A stretch of DNA of 64,000 nt, taken from NCBI GenBank assembly GCA_016630955.3, contig CM049987.1:2480001-2544000 (forward strand), in the 5' to 3' direction. Both the position numbers and the translations under genes were made by a program. Shown here one piece after another: positions 1 to 10,093 of this stretch (position 1 is its first letter; each line of letters begins with the position of its first letter). The stretch comes from Didymella arachidicola. Taxonomy: Eukaryota > Ascomycota > Dothideomycetes > Pleosporales > Didymellaceae. Under the pieces are notes generated by a model, which worked only from the letters and a program-made list of their open reading frames with translations, was not told the DNA's origin and did not search any database.

Positions 1-882
1 TCGTCTTGCAAGTCTCCATCACCTCCACCTCTAGCTCCTCAGCGTCCTTCCATCGGCCTTGGCTCCTGTATGTCGACGCCAGGTTGGCCATGCTGGTCAG
101 CGTGGAAGGATGGTCTGCTCCCAGCTTCGTCTTGCTAGTCTCCATCACCTCTACAAACAGCTCCTCAGCGTCTTTCCATCGGCCTTGGTTCCAGTATGTT
201 GACGCCAGGTTGGCCATGCTAGTCAGCGTGGAAGGATGGTCTGCTCCCAGCTTCGTCTTGCGAGTCTCCATCACCTCCACCTCTAGCTCCTCAGCGTCCT
301 TCCATCGGCCTTGGCTCCTGTATGTCGACGCCAGGTTGGCCATGCTGGTCAGCGTGTCTGGATGGTCTGCTCCCAGCTTCGTCTTGCTAGTCTCCATCAC
401 CTCTACAAACAGCTCCTCAGCGTCCTTCCATCGGCCTTGGCTCCTGTATGTCGACGCCAGGTTGGCAATGCTAGTCAGCGTGTCTGGATGGTCTGCTCCT
501 AGCTTCGTCTTGCTAGTCTCCATCACCTCTACAAACAGCTCCTCAGCGTCCTTCCATCGGCCTTGGCTCCTGTATGTCGACGCCAGGTTGGCAATGCTAG
601 TCAGCGTGGAAGGATGGTCTGCTCCTAGCTTCGTCTTGCTAGTCTCCATCACCTCCACCTCTAGCTCCTCAGCGTCCTTCCATCGGCCTTGGTTCCAGTA
701 TGTTGACGCCAGGTTGGCCATGCTAGTCAGCGTGGAAGGATGGTCTGCTCCCAGCTTCGTCTTGCTAGTCTCCATCACCTCCACCTCTAGCTCCTCAGCG
801 TCCTTCCATCGGCCTTGGTTCCAGTATGTTGACGCCAGGTTGGCCATGCTGGTCAGCGTGGAAGGATGGTCTGCTCCCAGCT
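1..882 (-). repeat. Seven tandem 126-bp TPR-encoding units
   Basis: Seven head-to-tail units of 126 bp (42 codons) begin at 1, 127, 253, 379, 505, 631 and 757. They differ at only a few positions, for example WNQGRW versus RSQGRW and ELEVEV versus ELFVEV in the protein. Each encodes one TPR of the form TKLGADHP.TLTS.ANLASTY. The length is a multiple of three, so copy-number change keeps the frame. The array continues past the window start, so the true count is unknown. Confidence 0.95.
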
Positions 883-2806
883 TCGTCTTGCGCTTCTCCA
901 TCACTTGCTGCTGCAGCTTCTCGGCTTTGCTCCACTCTCCTCCAAGCGAGTACGCGTCTGCCACCATCGCCATGCCCCACCACGTGTCCTCGTGCTCTCG
1001 CCCCAGCACCTTCCGCCGCGCCTTCAACGACGCCACTGCAAGCTCCTCAGCCTCAGCCGCATTGCCTCTCTGCTCCGCATACCACGCTGCTCGATACAGC
1101 AGCGTAGCCCACTGTGTCAACGGCGCCTCGCCCTCCGGTCGCTGCTCTGCAGCTGCTTTCGCGTGTGCAAAGAGCGGTCCGCACACTGCCCAGTTCTCGT
1201 ACGCGCCTGTCGGAAACGCTGTGCTGAGGTTGCAGATGAACTGCTGTTTCCACCGCTCATGCTCGCCGTTCGCTGCCAGCCACGTGCGCATTGCCAGCTG
1301 CACCAGCGCGTGCATTTCGAAGCCTATGCCGTCAGTGTTGACGGAGACAAAACAGAACCTGCGCAGCGCCGCCACATCATCCTCAAAAGCATCTTCCCCT
1401 AAGTCGTCCTCGGTGTCGTTCTGAGAGTGGCTTTCGATGTCATCCCCAGAGCCGTCTTCGGCGCTGTCTTCGGAATTGTCCTCAAAATCGTCCTCGGAGT
1501 TTTCCTCATATTCGCTGTCGGTGCAGTCAGACTGCAATCTATCAGCTCCCTCATCGCAGTCCACCTCATCCTCATGGTCTTCTCGGCTCACACCATCCTC
1601 GTCACGCTCGGCAACTACCTGCAGCACGCTCTTAGGGATCCCCTGCCGATCGAAGAAGCTCATCAGCGACAGCAGATCTGCCGCCGATGGCCGCGACTGC
1701 TTTATGTGCTCAAACGAGATCTGCCACGTCACAATGATCGAGTTCTTCGCCTCCCGGTCGCGCCGTAGCTGGCCTTCATCGCGGTTGAGCAGGCTCGTGC
1801 GCTTACGCTCGCTTTTCCTGTACTCGTTCAGGTACTTGGCCACCGAGCACAGTGGCGCCCGTTGCGAGATGTACGCACCGGCCTGCACGATGGCGAGTGG
1901 CATGCATTCGAGGGCCGCAGCAAGTTCAGCAACGGCGTCGTCGTCGTCGTCCTCCTCCTGCGCCTCCTGCACTGCGTGCGCGCCCAGCTTCTTCCTAAGT
2001 AAGGCTTGCGCCTGCCCCTCGCTCATCGGACGCAGTACGATAACGTCACGCTGCTCTACCAGCTTCAGCGCTGCTTCTTCGTTGCGTGTCGTGACGAAGA
2101 TCGACCCGCGCTCGCAGTGAGGAAGGTACTCGCGCAGCGTTCGGCCCTCGCTCTTCGAGCCAGCACCTTGGGTCTCGAGCAGGTAGCCCGCATCGTCCAC
2201 GTTATCAAGCACGAGCAGCCATCGCTTCTCGCTGTCGCACAGCCAATCGCGCACCAGCTTGAAGATATTCGCCTGTGGATCCTGCCGTCCTGCTACCTTG
2301 ACGCGGTCGGCGATGTCGCGGAAGCTCTGCTCGAGCCGCGCCGCGCTGCTGCCGTGCGCCCACAGCACCCACATCGCTGGCGACGTCTCGCGGGTGCGAT
2401 AGGCAAGCTCGATGGCGAGCTGCGACTTGCTTTGCGCTTGTCAGCGTGTCGTGCTGGCTGTGTGCATCGTGCCGATGGGGGTCTGTAGGCTGCTCACCCT
2501 ACCCCGCCCAGCCCGACGAGCGCGATCCTCGCGTTCGCCGGCGCGCATCGCTCACAGATGTCGTTGAGCAGCGTGCCTCGCTCCACAAAGTCGGCGTCGC
2601 GGGCGAACGGTATCACGATCGATGGCCGTGGTGGCGTCTCGCGTTGCTCTTGACGCAGGGTGAAGGGTTAGCGCCGCATCGAGTGTTGCTGAGCTCGGAT
2701 CCTCTGACTTACCAGGCGAAACGTTGAATGTGTTCGACACGGGGCCGTAGACATTAACAGCCTCGAAGCCAGCATTTCTGTCGCCATAAGAGACTGTGGA
2801 GGCCAT
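1..2806 (-). CDS. NLR-like NB-ARC/TPR protein, copy 1 (3' end beyond window)
   Basis: Partial STAND/NLR-type receptor; model complement(join(<1..2429,2498..2648,2713..2806)), about 891 visible residues. The start is the ATG at 2806, just before a linker (SYGDRNAGFEAVNVYGPV) that in fungal NLRs usually joins an N-terminal effector domain to the nucleotide-binding domain. Visible motifs are the P-loop GLGGVGKSQLA (split by intron 2), Walker B RWLLVLDNVDD, GSIFVTTRN, GLPL-like CMPLAIVQAGAYI and MHD-like FEMHALVQLA. An Asp/Glu/Ser-rich acidic linker precedes the MHD-like motif, and kinesin-light-chain-type TPRs follow to the window edge. Both introns (68 and 64 bp) have GT-AG ends and CTRAC-like branch points. 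Such proteins act in fungal non-self recognition or regulated cell death; a role here is inferred from family. No effector domain is fused; a broken PNP domain lies head-to-head 280 bp away. No stop was seen in the visible frame. Confidence 0.8.
829..1241 (-). repeat. Inverted copy of 9382-9794, apparently identical
   Basis: By eye this 413-bp segment of NLR copy 1 is identical to the reverse complement of 9382-9794 in NLR copy 2. Even non-coding frames read the same on both copies. It spans the end of the NB-ARC-associated region and the first TPRs. The flanking NB-ARC parts are clearly diverged. Confidence 0.85.
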
Positions 2807-3085
2807 TCTACAGGGGCGGACAACATGCGTGTTGATGCTCAAAGTCGAATGTCAGCAGCATGGCGCTCGTGCACAGCTCCTTCAGCTGCGGCACAAGGCT
2901 GAAGCTGAAAGCTGGCGCTTAACATGAGCATGGTCGCCGACTGCCTCTCCTCGCTACAGCCTCGTATGCATTGATCGGCCACCTGAATCTTCTCCAGGCT
3001 ATCGACTCTTTCCCGTTCTCCACTGAAAGACCGTTCGATCGACCTTCGTGCTCAATAGCTGTAGATTCACCCTCTCGCTTGTACG

Positions 3086-4190
3086 ATGGATCCTTCAAGC
3101 TACAATGTCGGCTGGATAGCGCCGCTCCCACTGGAGCTCACAGCAGCCAGGCACATGCTCGATGTCGAGCACGAGGAGGTGACTGACAATCAATATCGCT
3201 ATATCGCAGGCGAGATCGGAGACCACAGAGTCGTCATCGGCATCCAGCCGAAGATGGGTACTAGCGCTGCGGCGGATCTGGCCGCGCGAATGCGTTGCGC
3301 CTGCCCCAACATCAAGTTCTTTCTTGTGGTCGGGATCGGCGGCGGGGTACCGAACTACGGCTCAGCAGGCGATATTAACATAATAGTCTTGGGGGACGTA
3401 GTGGTCACCTCTCCACGGGGCGACCATGGCGGCGTATTTACGTACGACACCGGCGCATGGTTCGAAGATGGCCAGCTAAGCAACACGGGACATCTTAATA
3501 GGCCGCCGCCAGAGCTCAGTGCAGCTATTAGTAGCCTATGGTCACGACACGACGGGAGCTAGGGAACAAAGATCCCGCAGTATGTCGCACAGATGCGAAG
3601 CAAGCTGAGTCAAGAAGTCCGTGCCAGGTACAAAGACCAAGGCGCAGACAACGATCGACTGTATCAGAGCTACTTCCCTTACCCGCACGATAAACTAAAC
3701 GAGCTTTGCGACAATTGCTGCGACCTCAGCTTCTGCACGCTGCAAGACAAGCGCGGCAAGGGTGCTGTCAGAGCTGTGGACACCCCTAAGGTTCACTATA
3801 GCAACATCGCGTCAAGCAATCAACTACAACTATCAGCCGCCATGCGAGACAAGATTGCTGCAGAGCATTAGGCCATCTGCTTTAAGATGGAAGGTGTCGG
3901 CGTTATACAGAGCCATCCGTGTCTGGTGATCCGTGGCATCTGCGACTACTCCGACTCGCACAAGAACAAGCGCTGGCAGTCTTACGCGGCAGCCACAGCA
4001 GCTGCATACGCAAAGGAACTGCTACTCTCGATAGCTCCGGCTGCTGTAACAGGGAAAGCAGAGCCTCTGAAACCTCTCCCGGCTGAGAGCGGCCAGGTAC
4101 AGCACATCACGTTTAGGGCCAACAACTAGGGCTTCTAGTCTAGGAACATCTACGGCGGTGTTAGTAGACGCACCTCTAGAAGGAAGTAGT
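3086..4190 (+). pseudogene. PNP_UDP_1 (nucleoside phosphorylase-like) NLR effector domain, broken
   Basis: One reading frame from ATG 3086 encodes a PNP_UDP_1-type domain of the kind fused to the N terminus of many fungal NLRs. It opens with VGWIAPLPLELTAARHML and contains VVGIGGGVPN, GDVVVTSP and, near the end, [23 protein letters not shown] stops at 3560-3562 and 3869-3871 interrupt it without a frame change. The family's usual FEME motif reads FKME, a G-to-A type change. The frame then reads [10 protein letters not shown], stop, GF, stop, SRNIYGGV. That is the usual PNP-to-NB-ARC linker with stop codons, so this was probably the front of an NLR whose NB-ARC part is gone. It is transcribed away from NLR copy 1 across a 280-bp spacer. 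Expression as a truncated protein cannot be excluded. Confidence 0.82.
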
Positions 4191-4429
4191 TATAATAGAA
4201 ACATGTACTGTCTTAACAAATCACGCTTATAAGTCTTAATTGCTTGTACACAGCCGCAAAGAAGATAATGTTAAATACAGTTACCTACAGGCAAGTCCTC
4301 TAATTCCTTAATAGCCTACCTAGAGTGCCTAGAGTGACCTCTTGCGCTTTGTGTCCTGCTGCCGACCTAGTCGACACACTGCTCTAGAAACACGTTAAAC
4401 CCTTGCGCTGTGTCTTCCTTGTACGTGCT

Positions 4430-5278
4430 CTAGCTGCGCTTTATAAAGGCCTTTAGCTTAGCAAAGAACTCTTTAATTGGGTTAAGGCCCAGCGAATACG
4501 GTGGCAGATACACGAGCTCCACCCTTCTGTCAGCACACATCTCCGCAATCCGCTTGGTGTGGTGGAACGACGCGTTGTCCATCACGAGCACCAACCTCGG
4601 CTCCGGCCACCTGCCGCAGTGTCGGAGCAGCTGCTTGATGTAGTCTTCGAACACAAAGCCATCGGTCGAGCCCTGGAACACGCGCGACAGCAGAATGCCG
4701 TCCTGCATGTATGCCGGCAGTATCTGCCACCGCTGCTCGCGCCGGTACCTGGCTACCTGCACAGGTGTCGTGCCGAGAGGCGACCACCCCGTCCGCCTGA
4801 AGCCGATGCGCTTGTCGCACTCCGACTCGTCCACATACACGAGCTGGTAAGAGCGAAAGGGGGATAGGCTGTGGAGGTAAAAGTCACGCAGGTCTGCGTT
4901 GCGCCCGCTGGCCACTTAACGACACGCCTTCTTCGACCAGCCCACAGCCTTCAGCGCCCTGCTGATAGTAGATGCCGTCACGGTCGCCTCGAACTTATCC
5001 CACAGTAAGACCACCAGCTTACCCAGGTATTAGTTGGACTTCTTAAGAAGATGTTCGCAGAGGGCTTCGAGCATCGGCGGCGTAATAGACTAAGGGCGTC
5101 CGCCGCCATTGTAAGGTGCCCTGACGGTGCCGAAGCAGCGCAGGTTGGAGCGGATATACTTGATCGCGCCAACACTGCAGCTAGCGGCGTCGGCTATCTG
5201 AGTCGCAGTGAGCTTCTCGGTGACAATCATCATGTCACGGATCATATCGCGCTGCGAGGCTGCCAGGTTCAGCGCCAT
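4430..5278 (-). pseudogene. Tc1/mariner-type (DDE_3) transposase, inactivated
   Basis: A single minus-strand frame from 5278 to 4430 encodes an N-terminal helix-turn-helix (LTATQIADAASCSVGAIKYI) and a DDE_3 catalytic domain with RTGWSPLGTTPVQVARY, VYVDES and LVMDNASFHH. Three in-frame stops break it, at 5090-5092, about 5030-5032 and 4916-4918. The third catalytic residue of the DD34E triad is replaced: the family NPIE reads NPIK, with the Lys 35 residues after the second Asp. E-to-K and CAA/CAG/TGG-to-stop changes fit repeat-induced point mutation. I could not identify terminal inverted repeats, so element borders are undefined. The element sits between the PNP relic and the second NLR. Confidence 0.85.
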
Positions 5279-6261
5279 GCTTGATTGCAGACGCTTGTGT
5301 CAGCGGTGCCGACAAGTTAAAGCAGCCTCACAAGGGTCACCGGTGGAACTGCCGCTGTATGTACCAACTGTATATATACAGTACTGTATGCGGGGCCAAC
5401 TTGCGTGTTCTAGCTCTTCTCATATGTACTGTACAAAGGGTCGTGTTGTGCTCTTGCACTAACTAGGCTAGAACCAGAATCGCTCCCAGCCTCTTGGTGA
5501 GGTACAGTAAGATTAGAGTTTGCGGGGCTTGGGGGCTGCCTAGACGCCGATGCAAAGCGTCTGTGGGCGCGCGTGATTATGCCAATAACGACCTGCGTTT
5601 TGTTGTAAGGCTGTAAACCGCCGCGACAGTACTGTACGTTTCACAACCTGCCATTCGTACGACTCTTCCAAGTCTTCAACGTGCAGCACACACTGCAGCG
5701 TATCGACGACCGCGCTGCTGCTCAGCAGTGCTCTACGGCTCATGGCACCAGGTTCCACAACACAGTCACCCACGAACCATGACAATCATCTTACGCTAGC
5801 CTTTTGTTCATCCCTTGGTGAAAGGCGGACATGGGTCCAAGGCCTTTGTCAAGAACGAGTGGTTCTGTGAGCTTCTCCACTGCTCTCTTTACTGTGCTGA
5901 TAGGTCGTCCGGTAGTAGACCCTTATCCTATGCTGTTTCCCTTAACCCCTCCCTAGTACGTTCTTTGTGCAGTCCTGTACCTTCATTGTCAGACTAGGGC
6001 TTCGTCCGAAAGCTCTAGTGTTAAGAGTACGCTCGCTCGCATGCGCGCACGCATGTCTTGTGGCGAACTTGACTGATATCCAGCAATAGGCACTTTCTTC
6101 TGCCACGAGAGCCTCCCTGTCAATTCGACGCAGCGGTTCGGCACGCTCATCAACGCGGACTCCCCGCTGGTCTTTGAGATACTTTCTTCTTCTTGCGATG
6201 TTATCGCGAGTTAATCAACACGACATTGCCCCGCGGAAGCTAGCTGTGCGCCAGCAGCACC
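5279..6261. other. No supported gene
   Basis: AT-rich, repeat-derived-looking sequence. A minus-strand frame at 5540-5785 (81 codons) looks protein-like, but I recognise no family. TACAGTAC-type short palindromes near 5380-5440 could be decayed transposon ends, but no matching partner was found. Confidence 0.4.
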
Positions 6262-7400
6262 GAGACTGGGCTTCCTTCCGCTGGCTGAGTGGGACGAGTA
6301 CAACAGCTATAATAAGGACACGCCGAGTCGCATCTGGTACACCATCGAGTAGAAGCTAGCTGTCAACAACAAGGTCGTCTCCAAGGACACCGAGCAGGAC
6401 ATTGTCCTAGCCCCTGCGGTGCACTAGCGCATGTACCTGCAGCCTAAAGTAGAGAAGCTCGTGGATAAGAAGCTGTCGCAGGGCAGACAAGTAGAATACG
6501 ACAACACCAGCGTGGTGGCATCTGTGAACAACCGCTTAGAGCGTAACCTGTGCAAACAGTATAATAACATGCACGTTGATTGGCCTGCAGTCAAGAGACA
6601 GCTGCTCTGTTGGACCGAGCTCTTCCGCTCTGGCAAGAAGCTTAGAATTGATCTCTCCTTCAACTATATCAAGTCTCTGTTGGCGACGTCGGCTACCTCG
6701 AGCTGTGGACATAGACGAGGCTTATTAGCCACGCAGAGAATGCTCGCCGATCGCGCAAGCGAGCTGGACGCAGAGGAGTCGGGTGGGGTTCCGTCTATCT
6801 GGAGAGATGTGTATGCTCTAATGCAGTGTCCTGGCCCGCCATGCAACCTGGGCCCGCACTGCTGGCGCGACCCCTTCAGCAAGAAGCACTACAGGCTGCA
6901 GACTTACCGTCTCAACCCTGATCAAACTCGTGCAGCACGGGTATGCCTTGAACAGCCATAACGATGTGCCTAAATATGTTCGTAGCCAGTTGTATGCTAA
7001 AGAGCAGCAGCGGCAGGAGCGACGGTCTACAGCCGCTGCAGCAGCAACGCCAGGCTTCCGGCCTATCACGATTATGAATGTCATAGCGTCTCTATCTCAC
7101 GGATCCCCATTAACAACATCAGCAAGCAAGACTTCAACATCTAAGAAGCCACAGCTAGCGAGCGTCTGCCTTAACATACCTAGGCCCCGTAACGTCGCTG
7201 TCGTGGCTTACAGCAAGTGGCAGCAATCGAACGTTATTAACAAGGCGCACAGGGTTAAGTATCAGAAGGCTTATGATGCTACGTTAGAGGATCTGCTTGA
7301 GCTGGAGCAAGTGTTCGTGGACCAGGATGTCGAATTCTATACTCAGAAAGGAGTTAAAAGGGGCGTAGCGCGTCATTTCATAAGTAACATCTTAAGATAG
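6262..7400 (+). pseudogene. Degenerate member of an amplified fungal hypothetical family
   Basis: The frame begins near LGFLPLAEWDEYNSYNKDTP and continues with VNNKVVSKDTEQDIVLAP, WRDVYALMQCPGPPCNLGPH (a Cys-rich stretch) and, at the C-terminal end, FYTQKGVKRGVARHFISNIL. From memory this matches a multi-copy fungal hypothetical family without assigned function; that recollection was not checked. In-frame TAG stops at 6350-6352 and 6425-6427 occur where a Trp codon is expected (TGG to TAG). The frame shifts near 6921, so the C-terminal half is read in another phase. No 5' end with a convincing start was found. Position among transposon debris suggests it was carried by, or decays with, mobile DNA. 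Confidence 0.6.
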
Positions 7401-7923
7401 ACGGAGCTGTACAGACCAGCGTACGATAAGGGGGGACAGTGCTAGGGTAGAGATTAGTGTGTTGCAAGTATTGGGATTTGACTATCATAGAGCATTTGTG
7501 CCAGCGCTAGGCATATACACCGCGAGCGCATGTCTGCGTTATTACAGAGGTGTGCTCTAGCGTTCGCTTCCTTGCCGGCTGCTTCTGCTATTAGCTGGTA
7601 CTATGCATGGAGCTTCGTCTGAAATGTGTCACATTGCCTAAGCGTCTGCTCGGCGGATTCGCCTATGCTAGAGAGCAGTTCTTGTTCAGGTTCTATGTCT
7701 TGCAAGTATAAGATCAACAACGCAAGCTTCGCATAGCCATAGTACGGTCGAGACTAGGACGAGGTGTTGGTTAGTTAGTTCCATTGCCGAGCTAGGGTAG
7801 GCTGCTGTTAGCGAGGGCTGACTAGGCAGAGCAGATGGCTCGTCGCCAGGCTGGACCACATCTTAGCCTAGCTCGAGGGCGCTCGAAGACAATGTCACTC
7901 TTGCACATTAGTCTATCTGTACC
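7401..7923. other. No supported gene; upstream of NLR copy 2
   Basis: Nothing resembling a PNP or other N-terminal effector domain precedes NLR copy 2 here in any frame. The stretch presumably holds its promoter, but no specific element stands out. Confidence 0.4.
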
Positions 7924-10093
7924 ATGACCTCCGTGACAGCCTTTGGCAACGACAACAGTGGTCTCCAAGCGGGCGCCATCTACGGTCCCGTCAACAACAC
8001 GTTTCACAACTCGCTCGGTCCCGGTAGGTCACGAGCGGATCCAAGGTTCGCAGGGTCCGAGCAAGCGCTAACCGCGGCCCCGCTTCAGCACGACCGGAGA
8101 CACCGCCGCAGCCATCGATCGTTGTACCGTTCGCGCGCGACAGCGACTTTGTTGAGCGAGGAACGATACTCGAAAACCTCCGAACGAAATGCGCGGCGCC
8201 AGACTCGTGGACGGCGCTTGTTGGCCTTGGCGGCGTGGGGTAAGTAGAATGCGGCCTGGAGGCCAGCATCTACTGCTGACTGTCGTGAAGCAAGTCGCAG
8301 CTTGCCATCGAGCACGCCTATCGCACGCATGAAGCATCGCCGGAGACGTGGGTGCTATGGGTGTGCGCCAGCAACGCAACGCGGTTCGAGCAGAGCTTCC
8401 GCAAGATCGCCGACAGCGTCAAGCTCGCTGGGCGGCAGGACCCGCAGGCGAACATCTTCAAGCTCGTGCACGACTGGTTGCGCAAGTGCAAGCACAGGTG
8501 GCTTCTCGTGCTAGACAACGTCGACGATGCTCGCTTTCTTGTCGACCGCCCAGCTGCGGAGCCGAAGACGGGGCCCAACCGCTGTGCGAGTATCTTCCCC
8601 GCTGCGATCGCGGCTCGGCAATCGTCACAACGCGAAGCAGAGAGGCGGCGCTGAAGCTGGTGGAACAGCGCAATATCGTCGAGGTGGACCCGATGGATGA
8701 GTACAGTGCGCTGACACTTCTGGAGAAGAAGCTAGGAACGCAGGCCGATGACAGCAAGACCGCAGAACTGGCTGCAGCGCTAGAGTACATGCCGCTGGCC
8801 ATGGTGCAAGCAGCCGCGTACATCTTGCAGAGAGCGCCCCGGTACTCGGTGGCGAAGTATCTCGACGACTACAGGAAAAGCGAGCGCAAGCGGACAAGCC
8901 TCCTCGCGTACGATGACGGGCACCTGCGACGAGACTGGGAGGCGAAGAACTCGATTATTGTGACGTGGCAGATGTTGTTTGAGCACATACGGCAGACACG
9001 GCGATCGGCGGCAGAGCTGCTCGCGCTCATGAGCTTCTTCGACCGGCAGGGGATACCTGAGGCCGTGCTGCGGTGGCAAGACCAGCAGCGATGTGATGAG
9101 GGCGACCAGCCAGGGCCGGAGACAGAAGGTGCAGTCAGCGACGGAGAGCTGGATGAGTATGAGGATGAGCATGAGGATGAGCATGAGGATGAGGCGTCGC
9201 AGTCCAGCATGAGCGTCGAAAGCGAGGACGACACGTTCGAAGACGACGTGGTAGCCTTGCGCAACTTCTGCTTCATCTCAGACGAGACTGGCGGACGCAG
9301 TTTTGAGATGCACGCGCTTGTGCAGCTAGCGACACGCACGTGGCTGACGGCGAACGGCGAGCTAGAGCAGTGGAGGCAACGGTTCATCTGCAACCTCAGC
9401 ACAGCGTTTCCGACAGGCGCGTACGAGAACTGGGCAGTGTGCGGACCGCTCTTTGCACACGCGAAAGCAGCTGCAGAGCAGCGACCGGAGGGCGAGGCGC
9501 CGTTGACACAGTGGGCTACGCTGCTGTATCGAGCAGCGTGGTATGCGGAGCAGAGAGGCAATGCGGCTGAGGCTGAGGAGCTTGCAGTGGCGTCGTTGAA
9601 GGCGCGGCGGAAGGTGCTGGGGCGAGAGCACGAGGACACGTGGTGGGGCATGGCGATGGTGGCAGACGCGTACTCGCTTGGAGGAGAGTGGAGCAAAGCC
9701 GAGAAGCTGCAGCAGCAAGTGATGGAGAAGCGCAAGACGAAGCTGGGAGCAGACCATCCTTCCACGCTGACCAGCATGGCCAACCTGGCGTCAACATACA
9801 GGAACCAAGGCCGATGGAAGGACGCTGAGGAGCTAGAGGTGGAGGTGATGGAGACTCGCAAGACGAAGCTGGGAGCAGACCATCCAGACACGCTGACCAG
9901 CATGCACAATCTTGCCTTCACCTGGAGGTCGCTAGGGCGGAGTGCAGAGGCGATAGCCTTGATGCAGCAGTGCGCGCAGCGGCGGACCCGAATACTTAGA
10001 GACGGGCATCCTGACCTTGTGTCTTCCCTTGGAGCCTCAGAACAGTGGGAAGCAAAGGAAGCAGAGGAAGCAGAGGAAGCAGGCGAAAGCTGA
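7924..10093 (+). pseudogene. NLR-like NB-ARC/TPR protein, copy 2, probable 1-nt frameshift
   Basis: Paralogue of the gene at 1-2806, with the same intron positions and phases: join(7924..8023,8089..8239,8291..10093). Exon 2 is 151 nt in both copies. It starts MTSVTAFGNDNSGLQAG (NLR linker), then the P-loop GLGGVGKSQLA across intron 2, HRWLLVLDNVDD, GSAIVTTRS, YMPLAMVQAAAYI, an acidic DEHEDEHEDE run, FEMHALVQLA and about two TPR units, ending in a Glu/Ala-rich tail. Between about 8565 and 8590 the frame moves by one nucleotide: the protein reads ...AAEPKTGPN in one phase and PLCEYLPRCDRGS in the next. No plausible intron explains this, so the gene is probably non-functional unless the base is a sequencing error. 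Without the shift it would give about 684 residues. It lacks an N-terminal effector domain. Confidence 0.75.
9382..9794 (+). repeat. Inverted copy of 829-1241, apparently identical
   Basis: Partner of the 413-bp tract in NLR copy 1. Upstream of 9382 and from 9795 onward the copies differ again. Confidence 0.85.

Noticed and set aside
1..882. Regular 126-bp repeats considered as a CRISPR array or satellite
   Set aside because: No unique spacers; every unit is coding and in frame with a TPR protein in a eukaryotic genome.
6..1424. A 472-codon plus-strand open frame of repeated units
   Set aside because: It is the antisense shadow of the TPR repeats of NLR copy 1; the minus frame has the NB-ARC and TPR motifs.
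8869..9921. A 350-codon minus-strand open frame
   Set aside because: Antisense shadow of NLR copy 2, arising from the same high-GC repeat composition.
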